A DNA stretch of 64,000 nucleotides, from assembly GCF_030150155.1 (NCBI RefSeq), contig NZ_JASLGR010000044.1, forward strand, positions 1-64,000. Reading direction: 5' to 3'. The stretch's first letter is position 1. Each line of letters begins with the position of its first letter. Position numbers and translations under genes: made by a program. This DNA comes from Nocardioides sp. Lineage in GTDB: Bacteria; Actinomycetota; Actinomycetes; Propionibacteriales; Nocardioidaceae. A model generated the notes under the pieces. It saw nothing but the letters and a program-made list of their open reading frames with translations. It ran no database searches and had not been told where the DNA came from. This document shows, piece by piece, positions 8,185 through 17,079 of the stretch.

Positions 8185-8997
8185 TCAGACGGAGTGCAGG
8201 TCGCTCTTGCGACCGCGACGTCCACCCAGAGCCGGGTAGAGCTCCAGGGAGACCTGGCGGGCGGCGTCGAGGACCAGCGGGGCGACGCGCTCCAGCGGGG
8301 TGGCGGAGTCGCTGACCAGGGAGATCGCACCGATCGGGCCCTCGGGGGCGTGGATCGCGGCGGCGACGCAGGCGATCTCCTCGAAGCACTCGCCGCGCTC
8401 GACGGCGAGGCCGTGGCGACCACGGACCCGGTTGAGCTCGGCGTGCAGGCTGGCCAGGGAGCCGATCGTCTTGCCGGTGCGGGCGCGCACCGAGTCACCG
8501 ACGCGCTCGTCGACCTCCTCGGCGGGCAGCCAGGCAAGCATCGCGCGGCCCAGGGCGGTGCAGTGCGCCGGGGCGAAGCCGCCGACCCGCGAGGGCACCG
8601 AGGTGGCGAACCGGGCGCCGATCTTGTCGAGGTAGCGGATCCGACCCTCGTCGAGCACGGCGAGGTGCACGGTCAGGCCGGTGCGCAGCATCAGGGTGTG
8701 CAGGTGCTGGGAGGCGGCGGCCCGCAGCTCGTTGGTGTCGTCGGCCACTCCCCCGAGGTACAGCGCCCGGCGACCGAGGCTGTAGCCGTAGTTGGAGTGC
8801 TCCAGCCAGTTGAGCTTGACCAGCTGATCGAGGATCCGGTGGGCGGTCGAGCGCGGCAGATGCGTGATCCGGGCGACGTCCTCCAGGGTCAGGCGCGACG
8901 AGCGACCCGGGAACGCATCGAGGATGAGCGTCATCCGCTCGACCATCGACGGCGGAAGCTCGCGGCGCTGCGGCGCTTCGACGTGGGCGACAGACAT
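8185..8997 (-). CDS. IclR-family regulator, probably controlling kshA
   Basis: A 270-residue IclR protein. The N-terminal winged helix-turn-helix includes LEDVARITHLPRSTAHRIL (about residues 37-55). The effector domain is of the usual IclR type, with YLDKIGARFATSVPSRVGG and AHCTALGRAMLAWLP. It is divergent from kshA, and the gap carries two near-identical 19-bp boxes exactly 70 bp apart (9011 and 9081). Autoregulation plus control of the kshA operon is the simplest reading. It is a close architectural match to the IclR gene at 60497-61333, sharing PPSM(V/I)(E/D)RMT(L/S)ILDAF, so the two are probably paralogues. Confidence 0.9.
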   Translation of the reverse strand: MSVAHVEAPQRRELPPSMVERMTLILDAFPGRSSRLTLEDVARITHLPRSTAHRILDQLVKLNWLEHSNYGYSLGRRALYLGGVADDTNELRAAASQHLHTLMLRTGLTVHLAVLDEGRIRYLDKIGARFATSVPSRVGGFAPAHCTALGRAMLAWLPAEEVDERVGDSVRARTGKTIGSLASLHAELNRVRGRHGLAVERGECFEEIACVAAAIHAPEGPIGAISLVSDSATPLERVAPLVLDAARQVSLELYPALGGRRGRKSDLHSV

Positions 8998-9010
8998 GGA
9001 CCCCTCCAGG

Positions 9011-9099
9011 CAAAACTGAAATGAATTCTAGGTGGTGACAGAGACCACAGTAGCGAGCCGAGGGCGTTCACGGAAGGACCCAAAACTGAAATTCATTCT
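9011..9099. promoter_or_regulatory. Twin 19-bp boxes in the iclR/kshA divergent promoter
   Basis: Boxes at 9011-9029 and 9081-9099 read CAAAACTGAAATGAATTCT and CAAAACTGAAATTCATTCT, matching at 17 of 19 positions in the same orientation. They are strikingly AT-rich against this genome. One lies next to each divergent start region: 14 bp from the IclR ATG, and 140 bp from the kshA ATG. They are probable binding sites for the adjacent IclR protein. Confidence 0.72.
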
Positions 9100-9238
9100 G
9101 CCGAGCGTGATGCACGCTCAGCGAGGCCTCTGGAGGCACTCGGCCCGCTTCCATTGAGCGGGACCTCGGCCGACCCCGAATCGCTCCGCGACCCAGACTC
9201 GCCGCATCGGCTACCAGCCACGACGAATGGAGCAAGAG

Positions 9239-10414
9239 ATGAGCATCGCAGGGGACAACGACACCGAGGTCCGCCAGATCGAGGCCGAAGCTGCGCCGAC
9301 CCGGTTCGCCCGCGGCTGGCACTGCCTGGGTCTGGTCAAGGACTTCGCCGACGGCAAGCCGCACCGGATCGACGCCTTCGGCGAGAAGCTCGTCGTCTTC
9401 GCCGGCGAGGACGGCAAGGTCAACGTGCTCGACGGCTACTGCCGCCACATGGGCGCCGACCTGTCCGAGGGCACGGTCAAGGGCAACGAGCTCGCCTGCC
9501 CGTTCCACGACTGGCGCTGGGGCGGCGACGGCCGCTGCAAGTCCATCCCCTACGCTCGCCGCGTCCCGCTGCGTGCCCGCACCGCCGCCTGGGAGACCCT
9601 GGTCCAGGACGGCATGCTGTTCATCTGGAACGACCCCGAGGGCAACCCGCCGCCGGCCGACGTCACGATCCCCCGGATCGAGGCGTACGGCGACCCGGAG
9701 TGGACCGACTGGATCTGGTACACCACCAAGATCGAGGGCGCCAACTGCCGCGAGATCGTCGACAACGTCGTGGACATGGCGCACTTCTTCTACGTGCACT
9801 ACTCCTTCCCGACGCACTTCTCGAACATCTTCGAGGGCCACACCGCCACCCAGTTCATGAAGGGCGAGGGCCGCGAGGACATCCGCCCGAAGTCCAAGGG
9901 TGGCGAGCGCCGCAACCTCGGCTCCAGCTCCGTGGCCGCCTACCACGGCCCGTCGTTCATGATCGACGACCTGATCTACCACTACGACGACGAGGACGTC
10001 CCCAGCGTCCTGATCAACTGCCACTACCCGATCGACAACAACTCCTTCATGCTCCAGTACGGCGTGATCGTCAAGAAGCAGCCCGGCACCGACGACGCCA
10101 CCGCCGAGGCGATGGCCCGCAAGCAGGGCGACTTCATCCGCCTGGGCTTCGAGCAGGACGTCGCGATCTGGAAGACCAAGGCCCGGATCGACAACCCGCT
10201 GCTGTGCGAGGAGGACGGCCCGGTCTACCAGCTGCGTCGCTGGTACGAGCAGTTCTACGTCGACGTCGCCGACGTCAAGCCGGAGATGGTCGAGCGCTTC
10301 GAGTTCGAGATCGACACCTCGCGGCCCAACGAGGCCTGGCGTCGCGAGGTCGAGGAGAACATCGCCCGCCGTGAGGCGGCCGCTGCGGCCGAGTCCACGA
10401 GCCAGCCGGTCTGA
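9239..10414 (+). CDS. kshA: KshA, oxygenase of 3-ketosteroid 9alpha-hydroxylase
   Basis: A 391-residue Rieske non-haem iron oxygenase that hydroxylates C9. With KstD this makes 9alpha-OH-ADD, which opens spontaneously to 3-HSA. The Rieske cluster ligands are Cys68-x-His70 (YCRHM) and Cys87-x2-His90 (CPFHDW). The mononuclear iron motif is N176-x2-D179-x2-H182-x4-H187 (DNVVDMAHFFYVH). I chose ATG 9239 because GGAG at 9229-9232 is correctly spaced for it; an ATG at 9227 has no such site. First gene of a seven-gene plus-strand operon. The reductase partner KshB is not in the window. Confidence 0.94.
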   Translation: MSIAGDNDTEVRQIEAEAAPTRFARGWHCLGLVKDFADGKPHRIDAFGEKLVVFAGEDGKVNVLDGYCRHMGADLSEGTVKGNELACPFHDWRWGGDGRCKSIPYARRVPLRARTAAWETLVQDGMLFIWNDPEGNPPPADVTIPRIEAYGDPEWTDWIWYTTKIEGANCREIVDNVVDMAHFFYVHYSFPTHFSNIFEGHTATQFMKGEGREDIRPKSKGGERRNLGSSSVAAYHGPSFMIDDLIYHYDDEDVPSVLINCHYPIDNNSFMLQYGVIVKKQPGTDDATAEAMARKQGDFIRLGFEQDVAIWKTKARIDNPLLCEEDGPVYQLRRWYEQFYVDVADVKPEMVERFEFEIDTSRPNEAWRREVEENIARREAAAAAESTSQPV

Positions 10415-10725
10415 TGTCGGTCCGTCCTGACAACCGGCTGGCCGACGGGCCGATGACGCCGCTCACGTGCTCCGCGTGTGGTGCGTGCGTCGAGGTCCGC
10501 AAGAGCAGCTGGGAGCAGTCTTCAGTGCAGTGGCACGACGACGCCGTCGAGCGGTGTCTGGAGCGGCGTGCCTCGACGCCCCGCCCCGGGCCCAACGGCG
10601 CCGCGTTCGCCGGGTGCCAGACGTTGAAGCAGGACATCCGGGAGGCCGCCGTACGCGGCACCCTGCCGATCCAGATCGACGAGGCACTGCCCACCAACCC
10701 CGAGAACGAGGAATCACACGCATGA
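10414..10725 (+). CDS. Small Cys-rich protein linked to kshA, function unknown
   Basis: A 103-residue protein with CSACGAC (about residues 19-25) and two further Cys (near 48 and 68). It has a basic middle and an acidic C-terminal tail. Its ATG shares one base with the kshA stop, and its own stop overlaps the next start (ATGA), so it is translationally coupled on both sides. The clustered Cys suggest a zinc or iron-sulfur site, but the spacing matches neither a plant-type ferredoxin nor a rubredoxin that I recognise. Coupling to an oxygenase that needs electron delivery makes an accessory or maturation role worth testing. That is inference only. Confidence 0.75.
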   Translation: MSVRPDNRLADGPMTPLTCSACGACVEVRKSSWEQSSVQWHDDAVERCLERRASTPRPGPNGAAFAGCQTLKQDIREAAVRGTLPIQIDEALPTNPENEESHA

Positions 10726-11519
10726 TCGACATCGACCGCCACGGACCCTGGGCCGTCATCGCCGGTGGCTCCGAGGGAGTCGGCGCCGCCTTCGCGACGC
10801 AGCTCGCCGAGGCGGGCCTCAACCTCGTCCTGCTGGCCCGCAAGCCGGGCCCGCTGGAGGAGACCGCCGAGGCCGCCCGTGCCCTCGGCGCCGAGGTCCG
10901 CACCCTGGCCGTCGACCTCACCGAGTCCGACGCGACCGCCAAGATCGCCGAGCTGACCTCCGACCTGGAGGTGGGGCTGCTGGTCTTCAACGCCGGCGCC
11001 AACACCTACGGCCACGAGTTCGTCACCGGTGACCTGGAGAAGTTCAACAAGGTGATCGCCCTCAACATCACCGCCCAGATGGAGCTGATCCAGCTCTTCG
11101 GCGGCCCGATGAAGGAGCGTCGCCGCGGCGGCCTGCTACTGATCGGCTCCCTGGCCGGCTTCATGGGCCAGGCGCAGATCTCGATCTACTCCGCCGTGAA
11201 GTCCTTCTGCCGCACCTTCGCCGAGGGCCTGTGGCTGGAGATGCGCGAGTACGACGTCGACGTGCTGGAGTTCGTCCTCGGCGTCACCCGCACGCCCGCG
11301 ATGGCGCGTGCCGGTCTCGACATGGACATCCCCGGCCTCAACGTCTCCGAGCCCGCCGACGTCGCCCGCCAGGCACTCGCCGAGCTCGGCAACGGCCCGG
11401 TCCAGGTGGCCGCCGGCAACGAGAAGACCGTCGAGGTCCGCTCCGGGACCGACCGCTCCAAGCTCGTCCTCGGTGCCCACGAGGCGATGAAGCGGATGCT
11501 TCCGCCGGCCTCGGCCTGA
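10722..11519 (+). CDS. SDR-family oxidoreductase
   Basis: A 265-residue short-chain dehydrogenase. The cofactor loop reads AGGSEGVGAAF, a variant of TGxxxGxG. Other marks are NAG (LVFNAGANTYG), a catalytic Ser in LLIGSLAGF and YSAVKSF with the catalytic Tyr and Lys. The substrate is unknown. Position in the kshA operon suggests oxidation or reduction of a steroid or side-chain hydroxyl. The ATG at 10722 overlaps the preceding stop by four bases. Confidence 0.82.
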   Translation: MIDIDRHGPWAVIAGGSEGVGAAFATQLAEAGLNLVLLARKPGPLEETAEAARALGAEVRTLAVDLTESDATAKIAELTSDLEVGLLVFNAGANTYGHEFVTGDLEKFNKVIALNITAQMELIQLFGGPMKERRRGGLLLIGSLAGFMGQAQISIYSAVKSFCRTFAEGLWLEMREYDVDVLEFVLGVTRTPAMARAGLDMDIPGLNVSEPADVARQALAELGNGPVQVAAGNEKTVEVRSGTDRSKLVLGAHEAMKRMLPPASA

Positions 11520-11535
11520 GCAGGCTGACCCCGCG

Positions 11536-12402
11536 GTGAGGCAGCTGAAGCTGGGCCTGGTCAGTCCGATCGTGACCGCGAACCCGGGAGCGCACAGCCC
11601 CTGGGAGTCGCAGGCCGGGATCGAGGACCTGGCGCGGGTCGCCGAGGTCGCCGACCGGCTCGGCTTCGACCACCTCACCTGCAGCGAGCATGTCGCGGTC
11701 CCCGTGGACGTCGCCGCCGAGCGCGGCGGCGTCTACTGGGACCCGCTCGCCACCTTCGGCTACCTCGCCGCCCGGACCAACCGGATCCGACTGGCCACCC
11801 AGGTGCTGGTGCTGGGCTACCACCACCCGCTGGAGATCGCCAAGCGCTACGGCACCCTCGACCTGATCAGCGGCGGCCGCCTCGTCCTCGGCCTCGGTGT
11901 CGGCACCCTGGAGCGCGAGTTCGAGCTCCTCGGTGCCGAGTTCGCCGGCCGCGGGGCGATCGCCGACGACGCCCTGGCCGCGCTCCGTGCCGCCCTGGGC
12001 ACCCCCACCCCGACGTACGCGGGGACGCACTTCCACTTCGACGACCTGGTCGTCGAGCCCCACGCCGTGCAGAGCCGGGTGCCGTTGTGGATCGGCGGCC
12101 GCACCGCCCGCTCGCTGCGCCGCGCCGTCACCCACGGTGACGGCTGGGTGCCGTTCGGCCTCCCCCTGGAGGCGCTGAGCTCGATGCTCGCCGGCGTCGA
12201 GATCCCCGCCGACTTCGAGGTACTGCTCTCCCCCGGCCGCTCGCTGGATCCCCTCGGCGAGCGCGACCGGACGCTTCGCCGACTGTCCCGGGTGCTCGAG
12301 GCGGGAGCGACGATGGTCAGCACCTCCGTCGCTGCCCAGAGCGCCGACCACTACTGCGAGCAGCTCGACGCGCTCGCCTCCCTCTCCCAGGAGATCGCAT
12401 GA
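11536..12402 (+). CDS. LLM-class flavin/F420-dependent oxidoreductase
   Basis: A 288-residue luciferase-like TIM-barrel protein starting at GTG 11536. Family blocks include GFDHLTCSEHVAVP, TNRIRLATQVLVLGYHHPLEIAK, GGRLVLGLGVGT and VPLWIGGRT. In actinomycetes such proteins often use F420 rather than FMN; which applies here cannot be read from the sequence. The stop overlaps the next gene's ATG (ATGA). Role in the kshA operon unknown; oxidation of a side-chain or ring intermediate is plausible. Confidence 0.82.
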   Translation: MRQLKLGLVSPIVTANPGAHSPWESQAGIEDLARVAEVADRLGFDHLTCSEHVAVPVDVAAERGGVYWDPLATFGYLAARTNRIRLATQVLVLGYHHPLEIAKRYGTLDLISGGRLVLGLGVGTLEREFELLGAEFAGRGAIADDALAALRAALGTPTPTYAGTHFHFDDLVVEPHAVQSRVPLWIGGRTARSLRRAVTHGDGWVPFGLPLEALSSMLAGVEIPADFEVLLSPGRSLDPLGERDRTLRRLSRVLEAGATMVSTSVAAQSADHYCEQLDALASLSQEIA

Positions 12403-12908
12403 GTGAGACCACCAGCATCGACGCGCGCCTGGAGGCGCTCGAGGCCCTCGCGGCCCGGGTCGCCTTCCTCGAGGACGAGCGCGAGATCAGCCAGCTGATC
12501 GCCTCCTACGGACCGTTCGTCGACTCCGGCTCGGCCGACGAGGTGACGGCGATCTGGACCGCCGGCGGCGTGTACGACGTCGACGAGGGCCGCTTCGCCG
12601 GGGCTGCGGCCATCCACGCGATGGTCGAGTCCCGCGGCCACCAGGGCTGGATCAAGGGCGGCTGCGCCCACTTCCTCGGCCCGGTGAAGGTCACCGTCGA
12701 CGGCGACGAGGCGGTCGCGATCTGCCACTCGCTGATGGTGGTCAACACCGAGAACGGCTTCGTGGTGCGCCGCGCCACCGCCAACCACTGGCAGCTGACC
12801 CGCACCCCGGAGGGCTGGCGGGCCACGATCCGCACCAGCCGGGTGCTCGACGGTCGGCCCGAGTCGCCGGCCCTGCTCGCCGCCGGTGCCCGCGGAGAGA
12901 AGCCGTGA
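12399..12908 (+). CDS. NTF2/SnoaL-fold protein
   Basis: A 169-residue protein of the nuclear transport factor 2 / ketosteroid isomerase superfamily. It has an N-terminal coiled-coil-like helix (LEALEALAARVAFLEDEREI), then LIASYGPFVDSG, the beta core GGVYDVDEGRFAG and TRTPEGWRATIRTSRVL. The fold serves isomerases, dehydratases and cyclases, and I cannot assign catalytic residues. First of four such proteins in the window (12399, 13684, 17145, 59961), always beside SDRs. It overlaps both neighbours by four bases. Confidence 0.8.
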   Translation: MSETTSIDARLEALEALAARVAFLEDEREISQLIASYGPFVDSGSADEVTAIWTAGGVYDVDEGRFAGAAAIHAMVESRGHQGWIKGGCAHFLGPVKVTVDGDEAVAICHSLMVVNTENGFVVRRATANHWQLTRTPEGWRATIRTSRVLDGRPESPALLAAGARGEKP

Positions 12909-13687
12909 GCGCCACCACCGGCCGGCTGGCCGGCCGCGTCGCGGTGATCACCGGTGCCGGCGACGGCATCGGCGCCGGGGTCGCGCGGGCGTACGCCGCC
13001 GAGGGCGCGCGCGTGGTCGTGGCCGAGTTCAACCCGCAGACCGGTCAGGCCGTGGCCGACGAGGTCGGCGGGGTCTTCGTGCACACCGACGTCTCGGACA
13101 AGGCCCAGGTCGAGGCGATGGTGGCGGCGGCCGTGTCGACGTACGGCAGCATCGACATCCTGGTCAACAACGCCTGGAGCGCCGCCACGATCTGCCGGGT
13201 CGAGGACAAGACCGACGCGATGATCGACGGCGCCCTGGAGATCGGGTTCAAGGGCCCGCTGTGGGCGATGCAGGCCGCTTTTCCGCACATGAAGGCGGCC
13301 GGCTGGGGGCGCGTGATCAACATGTGCTCCCTCAACGGCGTCAACGCCCACATGGGCTCCCTGGAGTACAACGCCACCAAGGAGGCGTTGCGCACCCTGA
13401 CCCGGACGGCGGCCCGTGAGTGGGCGCCGACCGGGGTCGTGGTCAACGCGCTGTGCCCCGGCGCCAAGAGCGCCGCGTTCCGTCGGGTGATGGGCACCCA
13501 CCCCGAGCTGGAGGCGGCCGCCGACGCGGCCAACCCGATGGGCCGGATCGGCGATCCTCAGGCCGACATCGGCCCGGTGGCGGTCTTCCTCGGCAGCGAG
13601 GATTGCCGCTACCTGACCGGCAACACGCTCTTCGTCGACGGTGGCGCGCACATCAACGGCGTCGCCTGGCAGCCGGAGCTCCCGTGA
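12905..13687 (+). CDS. SDR-family oxidoreductase
   Basis: A 260-residue classical SDR starting at GTG 12905 (GTGA overlap with the previous stop). It has TGAGDGIGAG (cofactor loop), HTDVSDKAQV, NNAW, a catalytic Ser in INMCSLNGVNAHMGS, YNATK (catalytic Tyr/Lys) and LFVDGGAHI. It lies between two NTF2-fold genes, all overlapping, so the three products probably act together. Substrate unknown; a hydroxy-steroid or hydroxyacyl-CoA intermediate is likely from context. Confidence 0.83.
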   Translation: MSATTGRLAGRVAVITGAGDGIGAGVARAYAAEGARVVVAEFNPQTGQAVADEVGGVFVHTDVSDKAQVEAMVAAAVSTYGSIDILVNNAWSAATICRVEDKTDAMIDGALEIGFKGPLWAMQAAFPHMKAAGWGRVINMCSLNGVNAHMGSLEYNATKEALRTLTRTAAREWAPTGVVVNALCPGAKSAAFRRVMGTHPELEAAADAANPMGRIGDPQADIGPVAVFLGSEDCRYLTGNTLFVDGGAHINGVAWQPELP

Positions 13688-14112
13688 GCGCCTCGATCCC
13701 GGCCCTCGACGACCGCACCGCGATCGTCGAGGCCCTGGCCGTCTTCGCCGCCGCCACCGACGCCCGCGACTGGGAGACCGTCACCGGCCTCCTCTCCCCC
13801 GAGTGCCGGGGCTACAGCACCACCGGCCGCGAGGCGGTGGTGACCCAGATGCAGGCCCACCTCGGCGGCGTCGGCCCCACCCAGCACCTGCTCGGCAACC
13901 ACCGGGTCACGGTCACTGGCGACACCGCCGTCTCGCTCACCTACGGCCGCGTCTACCACGTCGGCGCCGGTGAGATGGAGGGCTCGTTCTTCGAGTGCCT
14001 GGGCGACTACACCGACCACTGGGTCCGCACCGCGGACGGCTGGCAGATCAGCTACCGGAAGTTCGAGATCAGGATCGCGCTGGGCGACTGGAAGGTGCTG
14101 CGCCCCGCCTGA
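13684..14112 (+). CDS. NTF2/SnoaL-fold protein
   Basis: A 142-residue single-domain NTF2-like protein starting at GTG 13684, four-base overlap with the SDR stop. Visible elements are IVEALAVFAAATDARDWE, LLSPECRGYSTTGREAVV, a His-containing QHLLGNHRV strand, and DHWVRTADGWQISYRKFEIR near the C-terminus. Function is unknown beyond the fold. It is the last gene of the kshA operon and is followed by a strong hairpin. Confidence 0.8.
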   Translation: MSASIPALDDRTAIVEALAVFAAATDARDWETVTGLLSPECRGYSTTGREAVVTQMQAHLGGVGPTQHLLGNHRVTVTGDTAVSLTYGRVYHVGAGEMEGSFFECLGDYTDHWVRTADGWQISYRKFEIRIALGDWKVLRPA

Positions 14113-14127
14113 TCTGTGCGCCACACA

Positions 14128-14186
14128 GACGACTGGCCACCAACGCCCGACTGGATCTCTCCAGCCGGCCGTGGTGGCCAGTCGTC
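14128..14186. terminator. Bidirectional terminator hairpin
   Basis: A perfect 15-bp inverted repeat GACGACTGGCCACCA (14128-14142) / TGGTGGCCAGTCGTC (14172-14186) spans a 29-base loop. It separates the convergent NTF2 gene (ends 14112) and acyl-CoA ligase gene (ends 14198). Confidence 0.8.
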
Positions 14187-14197
14187 GTCTCAGTGGG

Positions 14198-15871
14198 TCA
14201 CACGGCGGCCGGGGCCACCGGCAGCAGCGCGGCGCGGTCGTGGGCGAGGAACTCGGCCTCGATCTCGGCCGTGGCCTCAGGGGTGAGCAGGGTGTACTCG
14301 GCCGTGCGGCCGACGCGGGCGTAGACCGGCTCGTCGGTGAGCCAGCCCGCAGCGCGCAGCGGCGCCTTGTTGACCTTGTTGCTGGCCGTGAGCGGGATCG
14401 CGGCGGTGATCCGGACGAACCGGGGCCACCACTTCGCGCCCATCTCCGGGGCCGTCGCCAGGAACTCACCGAACGCGGCCGGGTCGAATGACGCCCCCGG
14501 CTTGAGCTCGATCGCGGTCATCACCTGGTCGCCGGTGGCGGGGTCGGGCACCGCGAAGACGACGGCCGACAGGACACCGTCCATCCGCTGGATCAGGCGC
14601 TCGACCGGGGCGGCGGCGAAGTTCTCGCTGTCGACCCGCAGCCAGTCCGAGGACCGGCCGGCGAAGTAGAAGTAGCCGTCGGCGTCGCGGTAGCCCAGGT
14701 CACCGGACCAGAAGTCCTCGCCCCGGACCCGGTCGGCCATCGCGCCCGGGTTCTTCCAGTAGCCCTCGAAGGTATGCGCCAGCCCGACGCCGACGAACTG
14801 CCCGACGGCCTCGGGGTTGAGCAGCCGCCCGGCCTCGTCGAACCGGGCACGGGGGCACTCCTCCCCCGTCGCCTCGTCCAGGATCCGTACGTCGGCACCG
14901 TTGGCGGCCACGCCGAGGGAGCCGCTCGGGGCCTCGGGCACGGGCACCACCCGGAAGACGCCCTCGGACATGCCGTAGCCCTCCATCACCTCACACCCGT
15001 AGCGGGCGGTGAAGCGGGCCACGTCGGCCTCGGAGGCCTCGGTGCCGAAGGCGAGCTCCAGGGTGGAGTCGGCGTCACGCGGGTCCACCGGACGGCTGAG
15101 CACGTAGGACAGCGCCCGGCCGACGTAGTTCACGAAGGTGACGCCGTAGCGGTGGATGTCCTCGCCGAACCGGCTCGCGGAGAACTTCCGAGTCATCGCC
15201 ACCGTCGAGCCGGCCGCCATCGCGGTGGCCAGGTTGAGCATCACGGCGTTGCCGTGGAAGAGCGGCATGCACAGGTAGGTGACCGAGTCGCGGCGCAGTC
15301 GGACCCGGCCGATCAGGGCCTCGGTGAGGCGGCCCAGACGGCCCTGGCCCACGATCACGGCCTTGGGCGCGCCGGTGGAACCGGAGCTGAACAACAGCAG
15401 CGCCAGGTCGTCCTCGCTGGGTGCGGTGGTGGGCAGCTCCGCGCCGGCGTACTGCGCCAGCGCCTCGGCGTACGCCGGGGTGTCGATGTTGAAGACCAGC
15501 TCGGGCGGGACGCCGTGGTCGCCGCCCTCGAGCAGGTGGGCGAGCTTGTCCTCGGTGATCAGGATGTCGACGTCGGCGTGCCGGATGTCGACGGCGAGCT
15601 CGGCGCCGCTGCGGCTGGAGTTGATCCCCACCATCACCGCACCGGCCAGCGCGCCGCCGGCGATCCAGAAGACGAAGTCGGGCACGTTCTCCAGCAGGAC
15701 GCCGATGTGGCGCTGGCGGCCCTCGGGGGCAGGAACCCGAGCGTCGAGCAGCGCAGCGCGCACGCAGCCCTCGGAGACCACCTGGTCCCAGGTCCAGTCC
15801 TGGTCCTCGAACCGCAGGCCGATCGAGTGGTCCCCGGCGCGGGAACGGACGATGTCAGCGAAGGTCGTCAT
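14198..15871 (-). CDS. Acyl-CoA synthetase, FadD17-like
   Basis: A 557-residue adenylate-forming enzyme that activates a carboxylic acid to its CoA thioester. The ATP motif is LLFSSGSTGAPK (about 159-170), with SGDLGY and the hinge segment GRSSDWLRVDSENF. The blocks RYGVTFVNYVGRALSYVL and DPATGDQVMTAIELKPG resemble mycobacterial FadD17, a KstR-regulon ligase for long-chain or steroid side-chain acids. The usual C-terminal catalytic Lys is plausibly in SNKVNK. It starts 12 bases after the thiolase stop, so the two form one operon. Confidence 0.87.
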   Translation of the reverse strand: MTTFADIVRSRAGDHSIGLRFEDQDWTWDQVVSEGCVRAALLDARVPAPEGRQRHIGVLLENVPDFVFWIAGGALAGAVMVGINSSRSGAELAVDIRHADVDILITEDKLAHLLEGGDHGVPPELVFNIDTPAYAEALAQYAGAELPTTAPSEDDLALLLFSSGSTGAPKAVIVGQGRLGRLTEALIGRVRLRRDSVTYLCMPLFHGNAVMLNLATAMAAGSTVAMTRKFSASRFGEDIHRYGVTFVNYVGRALSYVLSRPVDPRDADSTLELAFGTEASEADVARFTARYGCEVMEGYGMSEGVFRVVPVPEAPSGSLGVAANGADVRILDEATGEECPRARFDEAGRLLNPEAVGQFVGVGLAHTFEGYWKNPGAMADRVRGEDFWSGDLGYRDADGYFYFAGRSSDWLRVDSENFAAAPVERLIQRMDGVLSAVVFAVPDPATGDQVMTAIELKPGASFDPAAFGEFLATAPEMGAKWWPRFVRITAAIPLTASNKVNKAPLRAAGWLTDEPVYARVGRTAEYTLLTPEATAEIEAEFLAHDRAALLPVAPAAV

Positions 15872-15883
15872 GGTCGGCCGTCC

Positions 15884-17017
15884 TCAGAGTCGCTCGATGA
15901 TGGCAGCGGTCGCCTGGGCGCCACCGGCGCAGATGGCGACGACGCCGAAGGTCTGGTCGCGGCGCTCGAGCTCGTCGATCACCGAGGCGATCAGCCGGAT
16001 CCCGGTCGAGCCGACCGGGTGGCCCAGGGCGATCGCGCCGCCGTTGACGTTGAGCTTGTCGTGGTCCACGCCGTGCACCCGGGCGAACGACATCGGCACC
16101 GACGCGAACGCCTCGTTGACCTCGAACAGGTCGATGTCGGCGATCGTCATGCCGGCCCGGTCCAGCACCCGCTGGGTGGCGCGGATCGGACCGTCGAGCA
16201 GGTACTGCGGCTCGGCACCGACCAGGGCCTGGGCGACGATCCGGGCGCGCGGGCGCAGGCCGTGCGCGGCGGCGTACTCGTCGGAGACCAGCAGGGCGGC
16301 GGTGGCGCCGTCGGAGATCTGGGAGGAGGTGCCGGCGGTGTGCAGGCCACCCTCGCGGATCGGGTTGAGTGCGGCGAGCTTCTCCAGGCTGGTCTCACGC
16401 AGGCCCTCGTCGCGGCTGACGACCTCGCCGTCGGCGCGGGTGACGGGGACGATCTGGCGGTCGAAGCGACCCTCGTCCCAGGCCAGACGCGCACGCTGCT
16501 GGGAGGCCAGGCCGAACGCGTCGAGCTCGGCGCGGGTGATCCCACGGCGGTCGGCGATCCGGTCGGCGGCCTCGTACTGGGCGGGCAGGTCCACGGTCCA
16601 GTTGTCGGGGCGCGGGCGGCCGACGTCACCGGCCAGGTTGGAGCCCAGCGGAACCCGCGACATCACCTCGATGCCGCACGCCATCCCGACGTCGAAGAGC
16701 CCGGCGGCGATCTGGGCACCGATCAGGTGCACCGACTGCTGGGCCGAGCCGCACTGGGCGTCCAGGGTCGTGGAGCCGGTCTCCTCGGCCAGGCCGGCGT
16801 GCAGCCAGGCGAAGCGGACGGTGTTGCCGGACTGCTCGCCGGCCTGCGTGACGCAGCCGCCGATGGTCTCGGTGACCTCGGCCGAGTCGACGCCGGTGCG
16901 GTCCAGGACGGCCCGCTGGATGCCGCTGAGCAGCTCGACGGCGTGGATCCCGCTGAGGGCGCCTCCGCGCTTTCCTGACGGGGTACGGGCGGCGTCGATG
17001 ATGACGGGCGTAGGCAT
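15884..17017 (-). CDS. Thiolase (acetyl-CoA C-acyltransferase), steroid beta-oxidation type
   Basis: A 377-residue type I/II thiolase. It has the nucleophilic Cys89 in LDAQCGSAQQ, NEAF, His333 in GGAIALGHPVGSTG, and the second Cys363 in ICAGGAQA, so all catalytic residues are present. It cleaves a 3-ketoacyl-CoA with CoA to release acetyl-CoA. Length and motifs fit FadA5/FadA6-like enzymes of side-chain or ring breakdown, but I cannot choose between them. It is upstream of the FadD17-like ligase and divergent from the NTF2 gene at 17145. Confidence 0.88.
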   Translation of the reverse strand: MPTPVIIDAARTPSGKRGGALSGIHAVELLSGIQRAVLDRTGVDSAEVTETIGGCVTQAGEQSGNTVRFAWLHAGLAEETGSTTLDAQCGSAQQSVHLIGAQIAAGLFDVGMACGIEVMSRVPLGSNLAGDVGRPRPDNWTVDLPAQYEAADRIADRRGITRAELDAFGLASQQRARLAWDEGRFDRQIVPVTRADGEVVSRDEGLRETSLEKLAALNPIREGGLHTAGTSSQISDGATAALLVSDEYAAAHGLRPRARIVAQALVGAEPQYLLDGPIRATQRVLDRAGMTIADIDLFEVNEAFASVPMSFARVHGVDHDKLNVNGGAIALGHPVGSTGIRLIASVIDELERRDQTFGVVAICAGGAQATAAIIERL

Positions 17018-17079
17018 GGGTCCTCCTGGACAGCGGTGAAGTGCCTCGCCACGCTAAGAGCCGCGAGGCTCCGATCGTG

